Below the pieces are notes generated by a model, which was not told the origin of the DNA, did not search any database, and saw only the letters and a list, made by a program, of their open reading frames with translations. DNA of 64,000 bases from positions 310,001 through 374,000 of the forward strand of contig NZ_JQMJ01000004.1 of NCBI RefSeq assembly GCF_000744655.1, in the 5' to 3' direction. Made by a program: the position numbers and the translations under genes. The DNA is from Streptacidiphilus rugosus AM-16. GTDB taxonomy: Bacteria; Actinomycetota; Actinomycetes; Streptomycetales; Streptomycetaceae. Of the stretch, positions 15,389 to 24,240 are shown piece after piece; position 1 is the stretch's first letter, and the number at the start of each line of letters is the position of its first letter.

Positions 15389-17539
15389 CTACGGGGCCGT
15401 TCCCGCGCTCGCGCAGGAGTAGAGCAGGTGGCTGGTCGGGGCCGCGCTCGGCAGGGGCCGGCACAGTCGCTCGATCAGCAGGACGCGCGGGTCCTGGCTG
15501 GTGTAGACGTCCGGCCCGGGCACGATGGCCAGAAAGACGGCGCCGGAACGCAGCTCCGCTTCGAGCCGGCCGACGGTCGGGAAGGGGATGTCCCCGGAGA
15601 ACCCTCCGATCGGCTCGACCGAGGAGACCCCGGAGAGGACGACGGAAGAGGCCGCCGCCGAGGTGAAGACCAGCAGCCGGGTGTGGCGGGCGCTCTCCAG
15701 CGCCTGCGTCTGCCGGCCGTGGCTCAGCAGCGCGGCCCAGTAACCCGTCGGAGTCTCCGGCAGCAGGGTGCCCACGTACCGGCCCGGCATCTCCCTGCGC
15801 GCCGCCTCCGCCGCATGGCTCGGGCGGGCCAGGGTGCCTTCCGCCGCGAACGGGGTGTCGAAGGGTCCGCCGTCGTGGCGCAGCAGCCACTGGTCGGCGA
15901 CCAGCGGCCCGGCGAGGGCGCTCAGCGCCAGCACGGCCGCTACGCCCCTGAGCCCGGCGGCCCTGCGCCGGTCGCCACTGCTGCCTGCGGCGTCCGGCTG
16001 TGACGGCGGCTCGCCCGTGGCCGAGCGCCGGATCCGCCCCGACCGGAACACCAGCCCGACCCCGAGTCCGGCGAGCACACCCGCGCCCGCCACCAGCGCA
16101 CCGGGGACGGCCTGTCCGCCCGCGAACAGCAGCAGGGCACTCCACCCCGCGGCCACCACCGCGGCGACGGTGAGCAGGCGCGCCGCGCGACGGCCGCCGA
16201 TTTCGGCCGCGCGCCAGAGCGCGGAGGCGCCCAGGCCGGTCAGAGCCGCGAGCGCCGGGGCGAGACTGGCCAGATAGTAGTCGTGGACCAGGTGCGAGGC
16301 GCTGAACACGCCCCCGAAGGTGAGCAGCCAGACCACCCACAGCCAGGCGGCGGCGCGACGCGGATCCCCGTTCCGTCCCGCGGTGGCCGGCATCCCCCTG
16401 ACCTTCCTCCACCGGGCCGGACGCCGACGCAGCAGAACGGCCGCGCCGAGCAGGGCGCCGGGCAGCAGCCACGCGGTGTCCGGGGCGAGCCCGCCGACGA
16501 ACAGCCGCTCCACCGAGGGCTTCGACCGGTTGGCGGTGCCCAGGCCGGCCGCCAGCGCAGGGCTGTCGACCTCCGCCGCCGCGCCGACCGCGGAAGGGCT
16601 CGGGGCGCCGAGCGGGCGCAGACCGAACAGGTTGTCCCCGTCGAAGCGGTGCACACCGTTGTAGAGGAAGACCTGCTCCCACACCGAGTCGTGCGTGCTG
16701 CCGTCGACGAACGGACGTGACCCGGCCGGGACCAGGGAGATCCCGACGACCCACACCAGCGAGAGCGCGACGGCGGTCACCGCGACGGCGACGGCCTTCA
16801 GTGCCGCCCGGCCCCGGCGACCGGCCGAAGCCCCCGCGAGCACGGCCGCGGCCAGGGCGGGCAGCACCAGCCAGGCCTCGGCCATCTTCGCCTGGAAGCC
16901 GAGGGCGATCCAGCACGCGGCGGCCACCGCTGCCCGGCGTCGCCCGTGCAGCACGTACCGCATCACCGCGTCGGCCGCGAGGACCAGGCACAGCAGGTAG
17001 AGCGGCTCGGACAGGTTGCCGGCGGTCGACGAGACGACCACGGGCGTCACCGAGAAGAGCGCGGCCGCGGTCAGCCCTGCCCTGGTCCCGGCGACCCGCC
17101 GCACCGCCCGGTACAGCACACAGACGGTCAGGGCGCCCTCGACCACCTGCGGGAGCACCAACGACCGGACCGAGAAGCCGAAGGCCCGCACCGACAGCGC
17201 CTGCACCCAGAGGGAACCTGGCAGCTTGTCCATCGAGATCGTGCCGCGCGGATCGAAGGCGGCGAAGAGGAAGTCGTGCCAACTCCCGGCCATGCTCCGC
17301 ACGCCGGCGGCGTAGTACGTCTCCAACCCCGCGGAATCGATCGACCAGCCCGAGAGGCAGACGAACACCGCGACGATCAGGCCCAGCGCCAGCCGGGCCG
17401 GTGTCACCGGTCGGGGCAGGGTCGGGCGCCGTCGTGGCGACACGGGGGCGGACGGAGTACCGTCCGCCGCGGCGTCGGGTCCGATGTCACCGGATATGGG
17501 CCCGGCCGCCACTGTTCGGTTCACGCTGCCGCCACTCAC
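15389..17539 (-). CDS. GT39/ArnT-like polytopic glycosyltransferase
   Basis: A membrane protein of about 716 residues in the GT-C fold. After a Pro/Arg-rich cytoplasmic tail, the first helix (ARLALGLIVAVFVCLSGW) leads to a long extracytoplasmic loop with YYAAGVRSMAGSWHDFLFAAFDPRGTISMDKLPGS (positions about 75-110): the FDP.G.I..DK.PG motif is that of dolichyl/polyprenyl-phosphate-mannose transferases of PMT/ArnT type in actinobacteria. About ten further membrane segments follow and a C-terminal extracytoplasmic domain carries FSGDIPFPT. It would move a sugar from a polyprenyl phosphate to a surface acceptor. The start is uncertain: GTGs at 17590, 17539 and 17524 are all in frame and none has a strong ribosome site. 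Confidence 0.82.
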   Translation of the reverse strand: MSGGSVNRTVAAGPISGDIGPDAAADGTPSAPVSPRRRPTLPRPVTPARLALGLIVAVFVCLSGWSIDSAGLETYYAAGVRSMAGSWHDFLFAAFDPRGTISMDKLPGSLWVQALSVRAFGFSVRSLVLPQVVEGALTVCVLYRAVRRVAGTRAGLTAAALFSVTPVVVSSTAGNLSEPLYLLCLVLAADAVMRYVLHGRRRAAVAAACWIALGFQAKMAEAWLVLPALAAAVLAGASAGRRGRAALKAVAVAVTAVALSLVWVVGISLVPAGSRPFVDGSTHDSVWEQVFLYNGVHRFDGDNLFGLRPLGAPSPSAVGAAAEVDSPALAAGLGTANRSKPSVERLFVGGLAPDTAWLLPGALLGAAVLLRRRPARWRKVRGMPATAGRNGDPRRAAAWLWVVWLLTFGGVFSASHLVHDYYLASLAPALAALTGLGASALWRAAEIGGRRAARLLTVAAVVAAGWSALLLFAGGQAVPGALVAGAGVLAGLGVGLVFRSGRIRRSATGEPPSQPDAAGSSGDRRRAAGLRGVAAVLALSALAGPLVADQWLLRHDGGPFDTPFAAEGTLARPSHAAEAARREMPGRYVGTLLPETPTGYWAALLSHGRQTQALESARHTRLLVFTSAAASSVVLSGVSSVEPIGGFSGDIPFPTVGRLEAELRSGAVFLAIVPGPDVYTSQDPRVLLIERLCRPLPSAAPTSHLLYSCASAGTAP

Positions 17540-17765
17540 CAGAGGTCGTCGAATCGCACGGTCGACCACACGCCTGGCACGCTGCCGCACCCGTCGTAGG
17601 CCCCGTTCGACGACGCATCATGGCGAATCCGCGCCACGTGATCAAGGTGATTCCGGTCCTGCCCGGGGGCTTGTGGGCAATCGCCCGGATTGCCGCCCCC
17701 GTCCCACCGCCTCCAGAGCGCGGCGGCGGTGCGGCGCAGCGTCTCCGCCCGGTCGGCCGGGGCTC

Positions 17766-18410
17766 TCAGGCGACCAGGTCGTAGATGCTCCTGGCCGTCA
17801 GCCACAGACCGGCCAGCAGGGACAGCGTGACCAGGAGCTGCTCCTGGTGGCGCTCCAGCCAACTGCGCAGGGCGGTCAGCCGGGCGTCGGCGGCTTCCGG
17901 CGCCCAGACCGTGTACATCTCCATCACGATCAGGCTGAGCGTGGCCAGCAGGCAGTAGCCGACCAGGGCGAACCAGGTCGCGGTCGCGGACAGGTCGGCG
18001 TCGACGACGGTGGCCGCGCCGGCGCCCACGAGGGCCCACGGCTGCAGCAGCCAGGCGATCCCGGCCGCCGAACCGAGCGAGAGGCCGTCCACCCTGGCGG
18101 CCCACTTCGGCGGCCGGGGCGGCCCGCTCGGACGGCGGCGCCGGTGGGCCCCGAAGACCACCAGGACCACGCCGAACGCCAGCTTGGCGGCAAGAGCGGC
18201 CGTGGAGGGGGCGCTGTGGGCGGCGGGGGGCTTGCCGCCGGTGAGCAGCACCACGCAGGCGACCACGGCGACCAGATTGGCGAGCCAGGACAGCAGGAAC
18301 GACGCGCCCTTGCGGACGCCGCGCCGGGAGCAGAGCAAGAGGATGAAGGCGCTGTTGTGCAGCGGGCCGAGCGTGATGGCGGTGCCGATCACGAGCAAGT
18401 CGAGGACCAT
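17766..18410 (-). CDS. GAP family membrane protein (Sap/sulfolipid-1-addressing type)
   Basis: A 214-residue protein with six hydrophobic segments, beginning MVLDLLVIGTAITLGPLHN, a typical GAP (GPL-addressing protein) N-terminus in which the glycine/proline loop lies in the first helix. GAP-family proteins in mycobacteria help move glycolipids to the surface, and Streptomyces has many uncharacterised members. A basic loop (HRRRRPSGPPRPPKW) separates two halves, each starting with a GxxLGP/GxAWLLQP-like element, consistent with LysE-superfamily duplication. The ATG at 18410 has GGGAG 10 nt upstream. It lies downstream of the modC gene on the same strand, but with a different apparent role. Confidence 0.75.
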   Translation of the reverse strand: MVLDLLVIGTAITLGPLHNSAFILLLCSRRGVRKGASFLLSWLANLVAVVACVVLLTGGKPPAAHSAPSTAALAAKLAFGVVLVVFGAHRRRRPSGPPRPPKWAARVDGLSLGSAAGIAWLLQPWALVGAGAATVVDADLSATATWFALVGYCLLATLSLIVMEMYTVWAPEAADARLTALRSWLERHQEQLLVTLSLLAGLWLTARSIYDLVA

Positions 18411-18519
18411 CGGTGCGGACGCTCCCAACCGCTGCGGGTCACACCGTGGCGCCCGGGGACGGAGACCTTCTGCTCACTCCTTCGATTACGCGCCGCCGAC
18501 GACGAGCCCGCAAGTCGTG

Positions 18520-20022
18520 TCAGGCGGGGTAGGCCCGGGTCTGCGCGGCCTTGACGGATGCCCAGACCTCGCTGCCCTCGCTCAGTCCGAGTTCCGCGAC
18601 GGCCGCGGGAGTGAGGTCCGCCGTGAGCCGCAACGGACCGGCGAGGTCCAGCCGCACCTGGTCGCCGTGGAGTTCCATGCCGACGACGGTGACCGGCCAG
18701 GCGTTGCGTGCGCTGGTGTCGGGGCGGCTGCGGTGGACGGTGACGGCGGCGGGGGCGAAGGCCGCGAAGACCGGGCCCTCGTTGCTGTCGTCGGTGGCGA
18801 GCGGCGTCCCCGCCTCGACGGTCCCGGACTCGCCGTCCAGCCGCACCTGGTGTCCCTCGGCGGTGCCGCGGAACAGGTTCAGGCCGACCAGACGGGCGAT
18901 GTAGTCGCTGCGCGGGCGGCGGGCGATGTCGGCCGGAGCGCCCTCCTGGACGGCCCGGCCCTGTTCGAGCACCACCAGCCGGTCGGCCAGCACCATGGCG
19001 TCCAGCGGGTCGTGGGTGACCAGCACGGCCACGGCGTCGAAGGCCGCCAGGTGTCGGCGCAGCGTGGTGCGCACCTCCAGCCGGGTGCGCGCGTCGAGCG
19101 CGGCCATCGGCTCGTCGAGGAGCAGCAGGCGCGGCTCGGGGGCGAGCGCCCGCGCCAGCGCGACGCGCTGGGCCTGGCCGCCGGACAGGGCGCGGGGACG
19201 GGCGCCCGCGTGCTCGGCGAGGCCGACCCGGTCGAGCCAGGCGCGTGCCTCCTCGCGCGCCTCGGCCTTGCCGCGGCCGTGCGTGCGCAGTCCGAAGGCG
19301 ACGTTGTCGAGCGCGGACAGGTGCGGGAAGAGCAGGTAGTCCTGGAAGACGACGCCGACCGGCCGACGCTCGGTGGGCACGGAGAGCCGGGAGGCGGGCT
19401 CCTCCAGAGTCTCGCCGTCGAGGCGCAGATGGCCGCCGGTGAGCGGGACGAGCCCGGCGAGCGCGCGCAGGGCCGTGGTCTTGCCGGCCCCGTTCGGCCC
19501 CAGCAGGGCGACGACCTCGCCGGGGGCCACGGTCAGGGCCAGATCGAGCGAGAACGTGCCCCTGTCGACGACCAGACGCGCCTCCAGCGCGACAGGCTGC
19601 ACGGCCGAGGCCTCCGGCCCGGACGTCTGCGGGCGGGGCGTCGCCTCGCTGGGCGCCTCCGGGCCAGGGATCTCCGGGGCGGACACCCCGGGGCCAGACG
19701 TCTGCACGCCAGACGTCGGCCCGCCGGGCGACCGCACACCGGGCTGCGCCTGCGCGGGCGAAGACTCCGAGCCGCCCGCCTGCCGGCCGGACGCCTCCGG
19801 GCCAGACGTCTGCACGCCAGACGCCTCCGGGGCAGACGCCTCCGGGCGGGGCGTCGGCCCGCCGGGCGGCCGCGCACCGGGCTGCGCCTGCGCAGGCGAC
19901 GACTCCGAGCCGCTCGCCTGCCGGCCGGACGCCTCCGGGCCACGGACCTGCGGGCCGGACGTCGGCCCGCCGGGCGGCCGCGTGTCGGGCGTCTGCTGGG
20001 GCTGGGTCTCCGATGTGCTCAT
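18520..20022 (-). CDS. modC: Molybdate ABC transporter ATP-binding protein with repeat-rich N-terminal extension
   Basis: A 500-residue protein. Residues 1-140 are a Pro/Ser/Gly/Ala-rich extension built from near-tandem repeats; residues 141-500 are a normal ModC. Walker A GPNGAGKTT starts at 175, the signature is LSGGQAQRVALARAL, Walker B LLLLDEPMAALDA and the H-loop VLVTHDP; a TOBE/Mop domain fills the C-terminus (from about 400). It supplies energy for molybdate uptake with ModB and ModA upstream in the same operon. The ATG at 20022 has GGGAGG 11-12 nt upstream. A GTG at 19602 (Val141) has GGAGG at ideal spacing and would give a normal-size ModC, but GGAGG recurs in the repeat because PEA is encoded CCGGAGGC, so that site may be coincidental. 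Confidence 0.85.
   Translation of the reverse strand: MSTSETQPQQTPDTRPPGGPTSGPQVRGPEASGRQASGSESSPAQAQPGARPPGGPTPRPEASAPEASGVQTSGPEASGRQAGGSESSPAQAQPGVRSPGGPTSGVQTSGPGVSAPEIPGPEAPSEATPRPQTSGPEASAVQPVALEARLVVDRGTFSLDLALTVAPGEVVALLGPNGAGKTTALRALAGLVPLTGGHLRLDGETLEEPASRLSVPTERRPVGVVFQDYLLFPHLSALDNVAFGLRTHGRGKAEAREEARAWLDRVGLAEHAGARPRALSGGQAQRVALARALAPEPRLLLLDEPMAALDARTRLEVRTTLRRHLAAFDAVAVLVTHDPLDAMVLADRLVVLEQGRAVQEGAPADIARRPRSDYIARLVGLNLFRGTAEGHQVRLDGESGTVEAGTPLATDDSNEGPVFAAFAPAAVTVHRSRPDTSARNAWPVTVVGMELHGDQVRLDLAGPLRLTADLTPAAVAELGLSEGSEVWASVKAAQTRAYPA
19712..19991. repeat. Minisatellite-like direct repeats at the 5' end of modC
   Basis: A block of about 93 bp at 19712-19804 recurs at 19850-19942 (offset 138 bp, so 46 codons, in frame) with only a handful of mismatches, and a third partial copy begins at 19958. 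The repeats encode the units PEASGRQ, GSESSPAQAQPG and R(P/S)PGGPT of the ModC extension. Confidence 0.85.
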
Positions 20023-20098
20023 GCCGCTGCTCGTCCTCCCTCGCTCCGTCGGCCCGCGGCTCCCACGTCCAGTCTTCCGCCGCCGCGCCCGCTCGCGC

Positions 20099-20974
20099 TC
20101 ATGCCTGTGCTCCGGTCGCCCAGCGGCCGCGCAGGGCGAACAGGACCGCCAGCGAGACCACGAGCAGCACCAGGCTGAGGGCGATCGCCGCGTCCGGGTT
20201 GTCCTGCAGGGCCAGGTAGACCGCCAGCGGCATGGTCTGGGTCGTGCCGGGGAAGTTGCCCGCGAAAGTGATCGTCGCACCGAACTCGCCCAGCGCGCGC
20301 GCCCAGGCCAGTACCGCGCCCGCTCCGACGCCGGGGGCGATCAAGGGCAGCGTCACCCGCCGGAAGACGGTGAACCTGGACGCCCCCAGGGTCAGCGCGG
20401 CCTCCTCGTAGCGGGTGTCCGCGCCGCGGAGCGCGCCCTCGACGCTGAGCACCAGGAAGGGCATCGCCACGAAGGCCTCGGCCACCACCACGCCCGCCGT
20501 GGTGAACGGGAGGGTGATGCCGAAGGCCGAGTCCAGCCACTGTCCGACCAGGCCGTTGCGGCCGAAGACGAGCAGCAGCGCCACGCCGCCGACCACGGGC
20601 GGCATCACCAGCGGAAGCGTCACCAGGGTGCGCGCCAGCCGCAGCCCGGGGAACTGCGTCCGGGCCAGCAGCCAGGCCAGCGGGACGCCGAGCAGCAGTG
20701 ACACCGCCGTCGCGGCGGTCGCGGTGATGAGCGACAGACGCAGGGCCGGCCACACGGCGTCCCCGCCGAGCAGCGAGAGCATGTCGCTCCAGGGCGCCCT
20801 GACCAGGAGTCCGATCAGGGGCAGCACCAGGAACGCCAGGCCGATCGCGGCCGGAAGCAGCAGGGGGAGCGGGGCCCCGCCGCCCACCCCGCCGCGCAGC
20901 CGACGGGCCGCGCGGCGGGGCCTGCTCTCGAGCACCTCGGGCTCGTCGAGCCGGGTGGCGGGCCCGTTCGTCAC
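20099..20974 (-). CDS. modB: Molybdate ABC transporter permease
   Basis: A 291-residue integral membrane protein with about six helices after a short cytoplasmic tail. The ABC permease EAA loop is EEAALTLGASRFTVFRRVTLP, followed by ARALGEFGATITFAGNFPGTTQTMPLAVY, the ModB/CysT-type hallmark (residues about 220-250). The GTG start overlaps the modA stop as GTGA (20974-20971), giving translational coupling. ModB forms the channel for molybdate together with two copies of ModC. The gap to modC is 76 nt. Confidence 0.92.
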   Translation of the reverse strand: MTNGPATRLDEPEVLESRPRRAARRLRGGVGGGAPLPLLLPAAIGLAFLVLPLIGLLVRAPWSDMLSLLGGDAVWPALRLSLITATAATAVSLLLGVPLAWLLARTQFPGLRLARTLVTLPLVMPPVVGGVALLLVFGRNGLVGQWLDSAFGITLPFTTAGVVVAEAFVAMPFLVLSVEGALRGADTRYEEAALTLGASRFTVFRRVTLPLIAPGVGAGAVLAWARALGEFGATITFAGNFPGTTQTMPLAVYLALQDNPDAAIALSLVLLVVSLAVLFALRGRWATGAQA

Positions 20975-21825
20975 GGCGCCTGGAAGCCGGCGGCGGCGAG
21001 CACCTGCTCGCCCTCGGGCGAGGCGACGTACGCGGCGAAGGCCTGCGCGGCGGCCGCGTTGGTGCTGCCCTTGAGGGCGGTGATCGGGTAGGTGGTGATC
21101 GCCTTGGCGGCCTCGGGGAAGTCGACGCCGGTGACCTTGCCGGCCGCGCCCTTCACGTCCGTCTGGTAGACCAGCGCCGCGTCGACCTCGCCGAGCTCGA
21201 CCTTGGTCAGCGCCGAGGTCACGTCCTGCTCCAGGGTGACCGGGGTGAGCTTGACGTTGGCCGCGGTCAGCGCCTTCTGGGCGGCCGCGCCGCACGGCAC
21301 GGTCTTGGCGCAGAGGGCGACCTTGACGCCGGATCCGGTCAGCTGGGACAGCGTGGTGAGGTGCTTGGGGTTGCCGGAGGCGACGGCGATCTCCAGCTCG
21401 TTCTTGGCGAAGTCGACGGGGGCGGCGGCGTTGTCGCCCTTGTCGACGACCGTCTTCATGGTGGCCGTGCTCGCGGAGGCGAAGACGTCCGCCGGGGCGC
21501 CGGAGACGATGGACGCCGCGAGCGTGTCGCTGCCGCCGAAGTTGAAGGTCACGGTGACCCCGGGGTGGGCGGCCTCGAAGGCCTTGCCGAGCTCGGTGAA
21601 GGTCTTCTTCAGCGAGGCGGCGGCGAAGACCGTCACCTTGCCGCTCAGCGCGGCGCTGGAGCTCGTCGCCGCGCTCGTGGCGGAGCTGGTCGCCGCGCTG
21701 CCCGCGGTCGAGGAGGAGGACGAGCCACAGGCCGCGAGGCCGAGCAGTGCCAGCGCGGCTGTCGCGGCGGCGGCGGCGCGGCGGGCGCGCGGCGCGGAGA
21801 GGCGGGACAGGCTGGAACGGGACAT
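20971..21825 (-). CDS. modA: Molybdate-binding lipoprotein
   Basis: A 284-residue periplasm-equivalent binding protein. The signal ends in the lipobox LAAC (Cys33), followed by a Ser/Ala/Thr-rich linker to about 60. The core starts VTVFAAASLKKTFTELGKAF and contains GGSDTLAASIVSGAPADVFASAS, the ModA/WtpA oxyanion-site motif (cited by position, about 97-120), and VLVYQTD-like ALVYQTDVKGA. It captures molybdate (or tungstate) outside the cell for ModBC. The ATG follows a short purine-rich leader; the gene is first in the modABC operon and is preceded, on the same strand, by the HTH-TOBE regulator gene with a 52-nt gap. Confidence 0.92.
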   Translation of the reverse strand: MSRSSLSRLSAPRARRAAAAATAALALLGLAACGSSSSSTAGSAATSSATSAATSSSAALSGKVTVFAAASLKKTFTELGKAFEAAHPGVTVTFNFGGSDTLAASIVSGAPADVFASASTATMKTVVDKGDNAAAPVDFAKNELEIAVASGNPKHLTTLSQLTGSGVKVALCAKTVPCGAAAQKALTAANVKLTPVTLEQDVTSALTKVELGEVDAALVYQTDVKGAAGKVTGVDFPEAAKAITTYPITALKGSTNAAAAQAFAAYVASPEGEQVLAAAGFQAP

Positions 21826-21877
21826 CGGAGAACCCCCACGGTTCGGCTGGGGCGGCCAGGCTCCGGCGGGACGCCGG

Positions 21878-22273
21878 TCAGGTCCGCTCGACTACGACAT
21901 TGGTCGACTTGATGACAGCCACGGCCGAGACCCCCGGCTCCAGACCCAGCTCCTCCGCGGACTCGCGGCTGATGAGCGAGACCACGCGAAAGGGCCCGGC
22001 CTGGATCTCCACCTGGGCGGCGACGTCGCCCAGGAGCACCTGGGTGACGATGCCGCGAAAGCGGTTGCGGGCGGAGGAGGGCAGGCCCTCGGCCGCCGCG
22101 GTCTCCGGCTTGGCGAGCTCGCGCGCGAAGGCGGCGAGATCAGGACCGGGCACGATGCGGTGGCCGTGCTCGTCCCTGTCGGCACGCAGGCGGCCCGCGT
22201 CGACCCAGCGCCTCATGGTGTCGGCGCTGACTCCGAGCAGGGCGGCTGCCTCGCCGATCCGGTAGCTGTTCAC
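21878..22273 (-). CDS. HTH (MerR/excisionase-like) plus TOBE molybdate-binding regulator
   Basis: A 131-residue protein. Residues 2-50 form a small winged helix-turn-helix (SYRIGEAAALLGVSADTMRRWVDAGRL then RI-PGPDLAAF, given by position), and residues 66-131 form a Mop/TOBE domain (ARNRFRGIVTQVLLGDVAAQVEIQAG ... ISRESAEELGLEPGVSAVAVIKSTNVVVE). This architecture, a DNA-binding domain on a single molybdate-binding TOBE unit, is found beside modABC in actinomycetes and is a simple counterpart of ModE. It probably senses molybdate and controls the operon. The GTG at 22273 has AGGA 9 nt upstream; a GTG 21 nt earlier is possible. Confidence 0.85.
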   Translation of the reverse strand: MNSYRIGEAAALLGVSADTMRRWVDAGRLRADRDEHGHRIVPGPDLAAFARELAKPETAAAEGLPSSARNRFRGIVTQVLLGDVAAQVEIQAGPFRVVSLISRESAEELGLEPGVSAVAVIKSTNVVVERT

Positions 22274-22513
22274 GTGACGATCATCCTGTCGCACTTACTA
22301 GCCATTCGTCACTCGTAGCATGGCACAAGCGAGTGCCCCGATGCAGCCAGGCTCGCATGTGCGGGGATCCATGCGGAACCCCGCCTCTCACCTGGCCGAT
22401 TCTGTCCATTCCACAGCATGGGGCAGAACCCGGGACAGCATGGGGCGGACCCCTGGCCGTGGGCGCGCTCCCATCGCTAGGATCTTGGTCTGTACCAGCG
22501 CCCTGGGGGTGGA

Positions 22514-23716
22514 GTGAGCAGCCAGCCGTCACTGCGGCGGGCCCGGATATCCGTGTCCGCCGTTTTCGTCATCCACGGCGCCGTCACCGGGAGCTTCGCG
22601 ACCCGGATCCCATGGATCAAGGACCATCTGCACCTGAGTCCCGGGCAGCTCGGACTCGCACTGGTCGCCCCCGCCGTCGGCTCCTTCGCCGCCATGCCGC
22701 TCGCCGGACGGCTGCTGCACGCGCGCGGCCACCGGGCCGGCATCCGGCTGCTGATGGTGCTCTGGTCCGCGGCCCTGGCCCTGCCGGCCCTGGCGCCGAA
22801 CCTTCCGGCGCTCGCCCTGGCACTGCTCTGCTACGGCGCGACCGCGGGCGTGGCGGACGTCGCGATGAACGCGCAGGGCGTGGAGGTGGAGGCGCGGCTC
22901 GGCCGGTCGATCATGTCCGGGCTGCACGGCATGTGGAGCCTCGGGGGCCTGATCGGCTCGGCCGTCGGCGTGGCCGCCGCCGCGCTGGCGGTCCCGGCCC
23001 CCCTCCATCTCTCCGTGATGGCCGCCGTGTTCGTCGCCGCCTCCCTGCTCGCCTGCCGCAACCTGCTCGACGTGCGCCCCGAACCCGAGGAGGAGGCGCC
23101 GCCGCGGTTCACCCTGCCGCCCAGGTCGGCGCTGGCCATCGGCCTGGTCGGTTTCTGCGCCGTCTTCGCCGAGGGCGCCTCGAACGACTGGAGCGGCGTC
23201 TACCTGCGCACCGTCGCCGGCGCGAGCCCGGCGGTCGCCGCGGGGAGCTTCACCGCCTTCGCCTGCACGATGGCCGCGGCCAGACTGGTCGGCGACTGGG
23301 CCGTGCGCCGCTTCGGCACGGTGCCCACCGTCCGCGGCAGCGGCGCGCTGGCGCTGGCCGGCGGCGCACTGGTGGCCACCGCTCGAGGGCCGGTCGAGGC
23401 GATCTCCGGGTTCGCCCTGCTGGGGATCGGCATCGCCGTCGTCGTGCCGCTCTGCTTCGCCGCGGCCGGGCACAGCGGTGACAACCCGAGCCGCGCCATC
23501 GCCGGCGTCGCGACGGTCACCTACACCTCCAGCCTGATCGCGCCCGCGACGATCGGCGCGATCGCCCAAGCCAGCTCACTGCGCGTGAGCTTCGGCGTGA
23601 TCACCGCCCTGACGACGGGTCTGATCCTGGGCGCCCGACTGCTCGCCCCGCGCACCCGCGTCCGGGACGCGGAGGCCCCGGCGCAGCAGCAGACCGCCGC
23701 CCAATCGAATACCTGA
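22514..23716 (+). CDS. MFS transporter
   Basis: A 400-residue protein with 12 predicted membrane helices. The N-terminal HGAVTGSFATRIPWIKDHL and the loop ALLCYGATAGVADVAMNAQGV, with MNAQG and the following SGLHGMWSLGGLIGS, are characteristic of the YbjJ/FucP-like MFS group (cited by position, about 110-150). Members are annotated as sugar or drug transporters; the substrate here is unknown. GTG start with GGTGGA just upstream; TAGGAT at 22478-22483 is a plausible -10. It is divergent from the HTH-TOBE regulator across 240 bp. Confidence 0.85.
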   Translation: MSSQPSLRRARISVSAVFVIHGAVTGSFATRIPWIKDHLHLSPGQLGLALVAPAVGSFAAMPLAGRLLHARGHRAGIRLLMVLWSAALALPALAPNLPALALALLCYGATAGVADVAMNAQGVEVEARLGRSIMSGLHGMWSLGGLIGSAVGVAAAALAVPAPLHLSVMAAVFVAASLLACRNLLDVRPEPEEEAPPRFTLPPRSALAIGLVGFCAVFAEGASNDWSGVYLRTVAGASPAVAAGSFTAFACTMAAARLVGDWAVRRFGTVPTVRGSGALALAGGALVATARGPVEAISGFALLGIGIAVVVPLCFAAAGHSGDNPSRAIAGVATVTYTSSLIAPATIGAIAQASSLRVSFGVITALTTGLILGARLLAPRTRVRDAEAPAQQQTAAQSNT

Positions 23717-24240
23717 ACGATTTCGAATATGCCGATTTCCGATTCTTCTCACTAATCCGATGGCCGCTTTACGCCCGAACCGCAATCATGGGCGCATGAC
23801 ACCGCCGAACCCACCGGAGCCGAAGGAGCATCAGGCCGCCATTCCCGCCCGGGATCCGCGGTCCGATGCGACGCGCGTCCGGAGCGGGCGGATCGGCGGA
23901 GCCACCGGCGAGTAGGGAACCTTCCCGGCCCACGTGCGACAAAACCGGGCCATTGGGGAAGTCAGCTGTTTCAGTGAGTGATTATTCGTACTTCTGTTCG
24001 AATGGAACCATCCCAATCGGTATCGCGTCCGAACGAATCGTCAGAATGATTGACACAGACGGCGCGGCGAGGCGTCCGGACGGGTGCCTTGTCGGTGATC
24101 AATGCGATACTCGGACAGCGCGATGGGAATGAGCCAGCGCAACATGCGGTACGAGCAACACAGGCAGCATCAGCAAGCAGCACGGGCGTGCCTCACCGCA
24201 CGCATCACACGGGGTAGCAGGACGGATGGGGAGGTTGGGC
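23717..24240. other. 524-bp low-GC intergenic region upstream of the sepF-like gene
   Basis: GC content falls visibly here (TTTCGAATATG, GATTATTCGTACTTC and similar tracts). A small frame at 23796-23915 (ATG to TAG, 39 codons, Pro-rich N-terminus) has no clear ribosome site and is unproven. TTGACA occurs at 24050-24055 and GATACT near 24107, but not at promoter spacing to each other. The stretch probably holds the regulatory region of the sepF-like gene. Confidence 0.5.

Noticed and set aside
14460..17282. 940-codon minus-strand frame
   Set aside because: Only its last 281 codons are a real methyltransferase; the rest is a frame-shadow of the GT39-like gene, which has the membrane and family motifs in the other frame.
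19712..19991. modC repeats as a CRISPR array
   Set aside because: Repeats are long, imperfect, coding and few, with no uniform short repeat and unique spacers.
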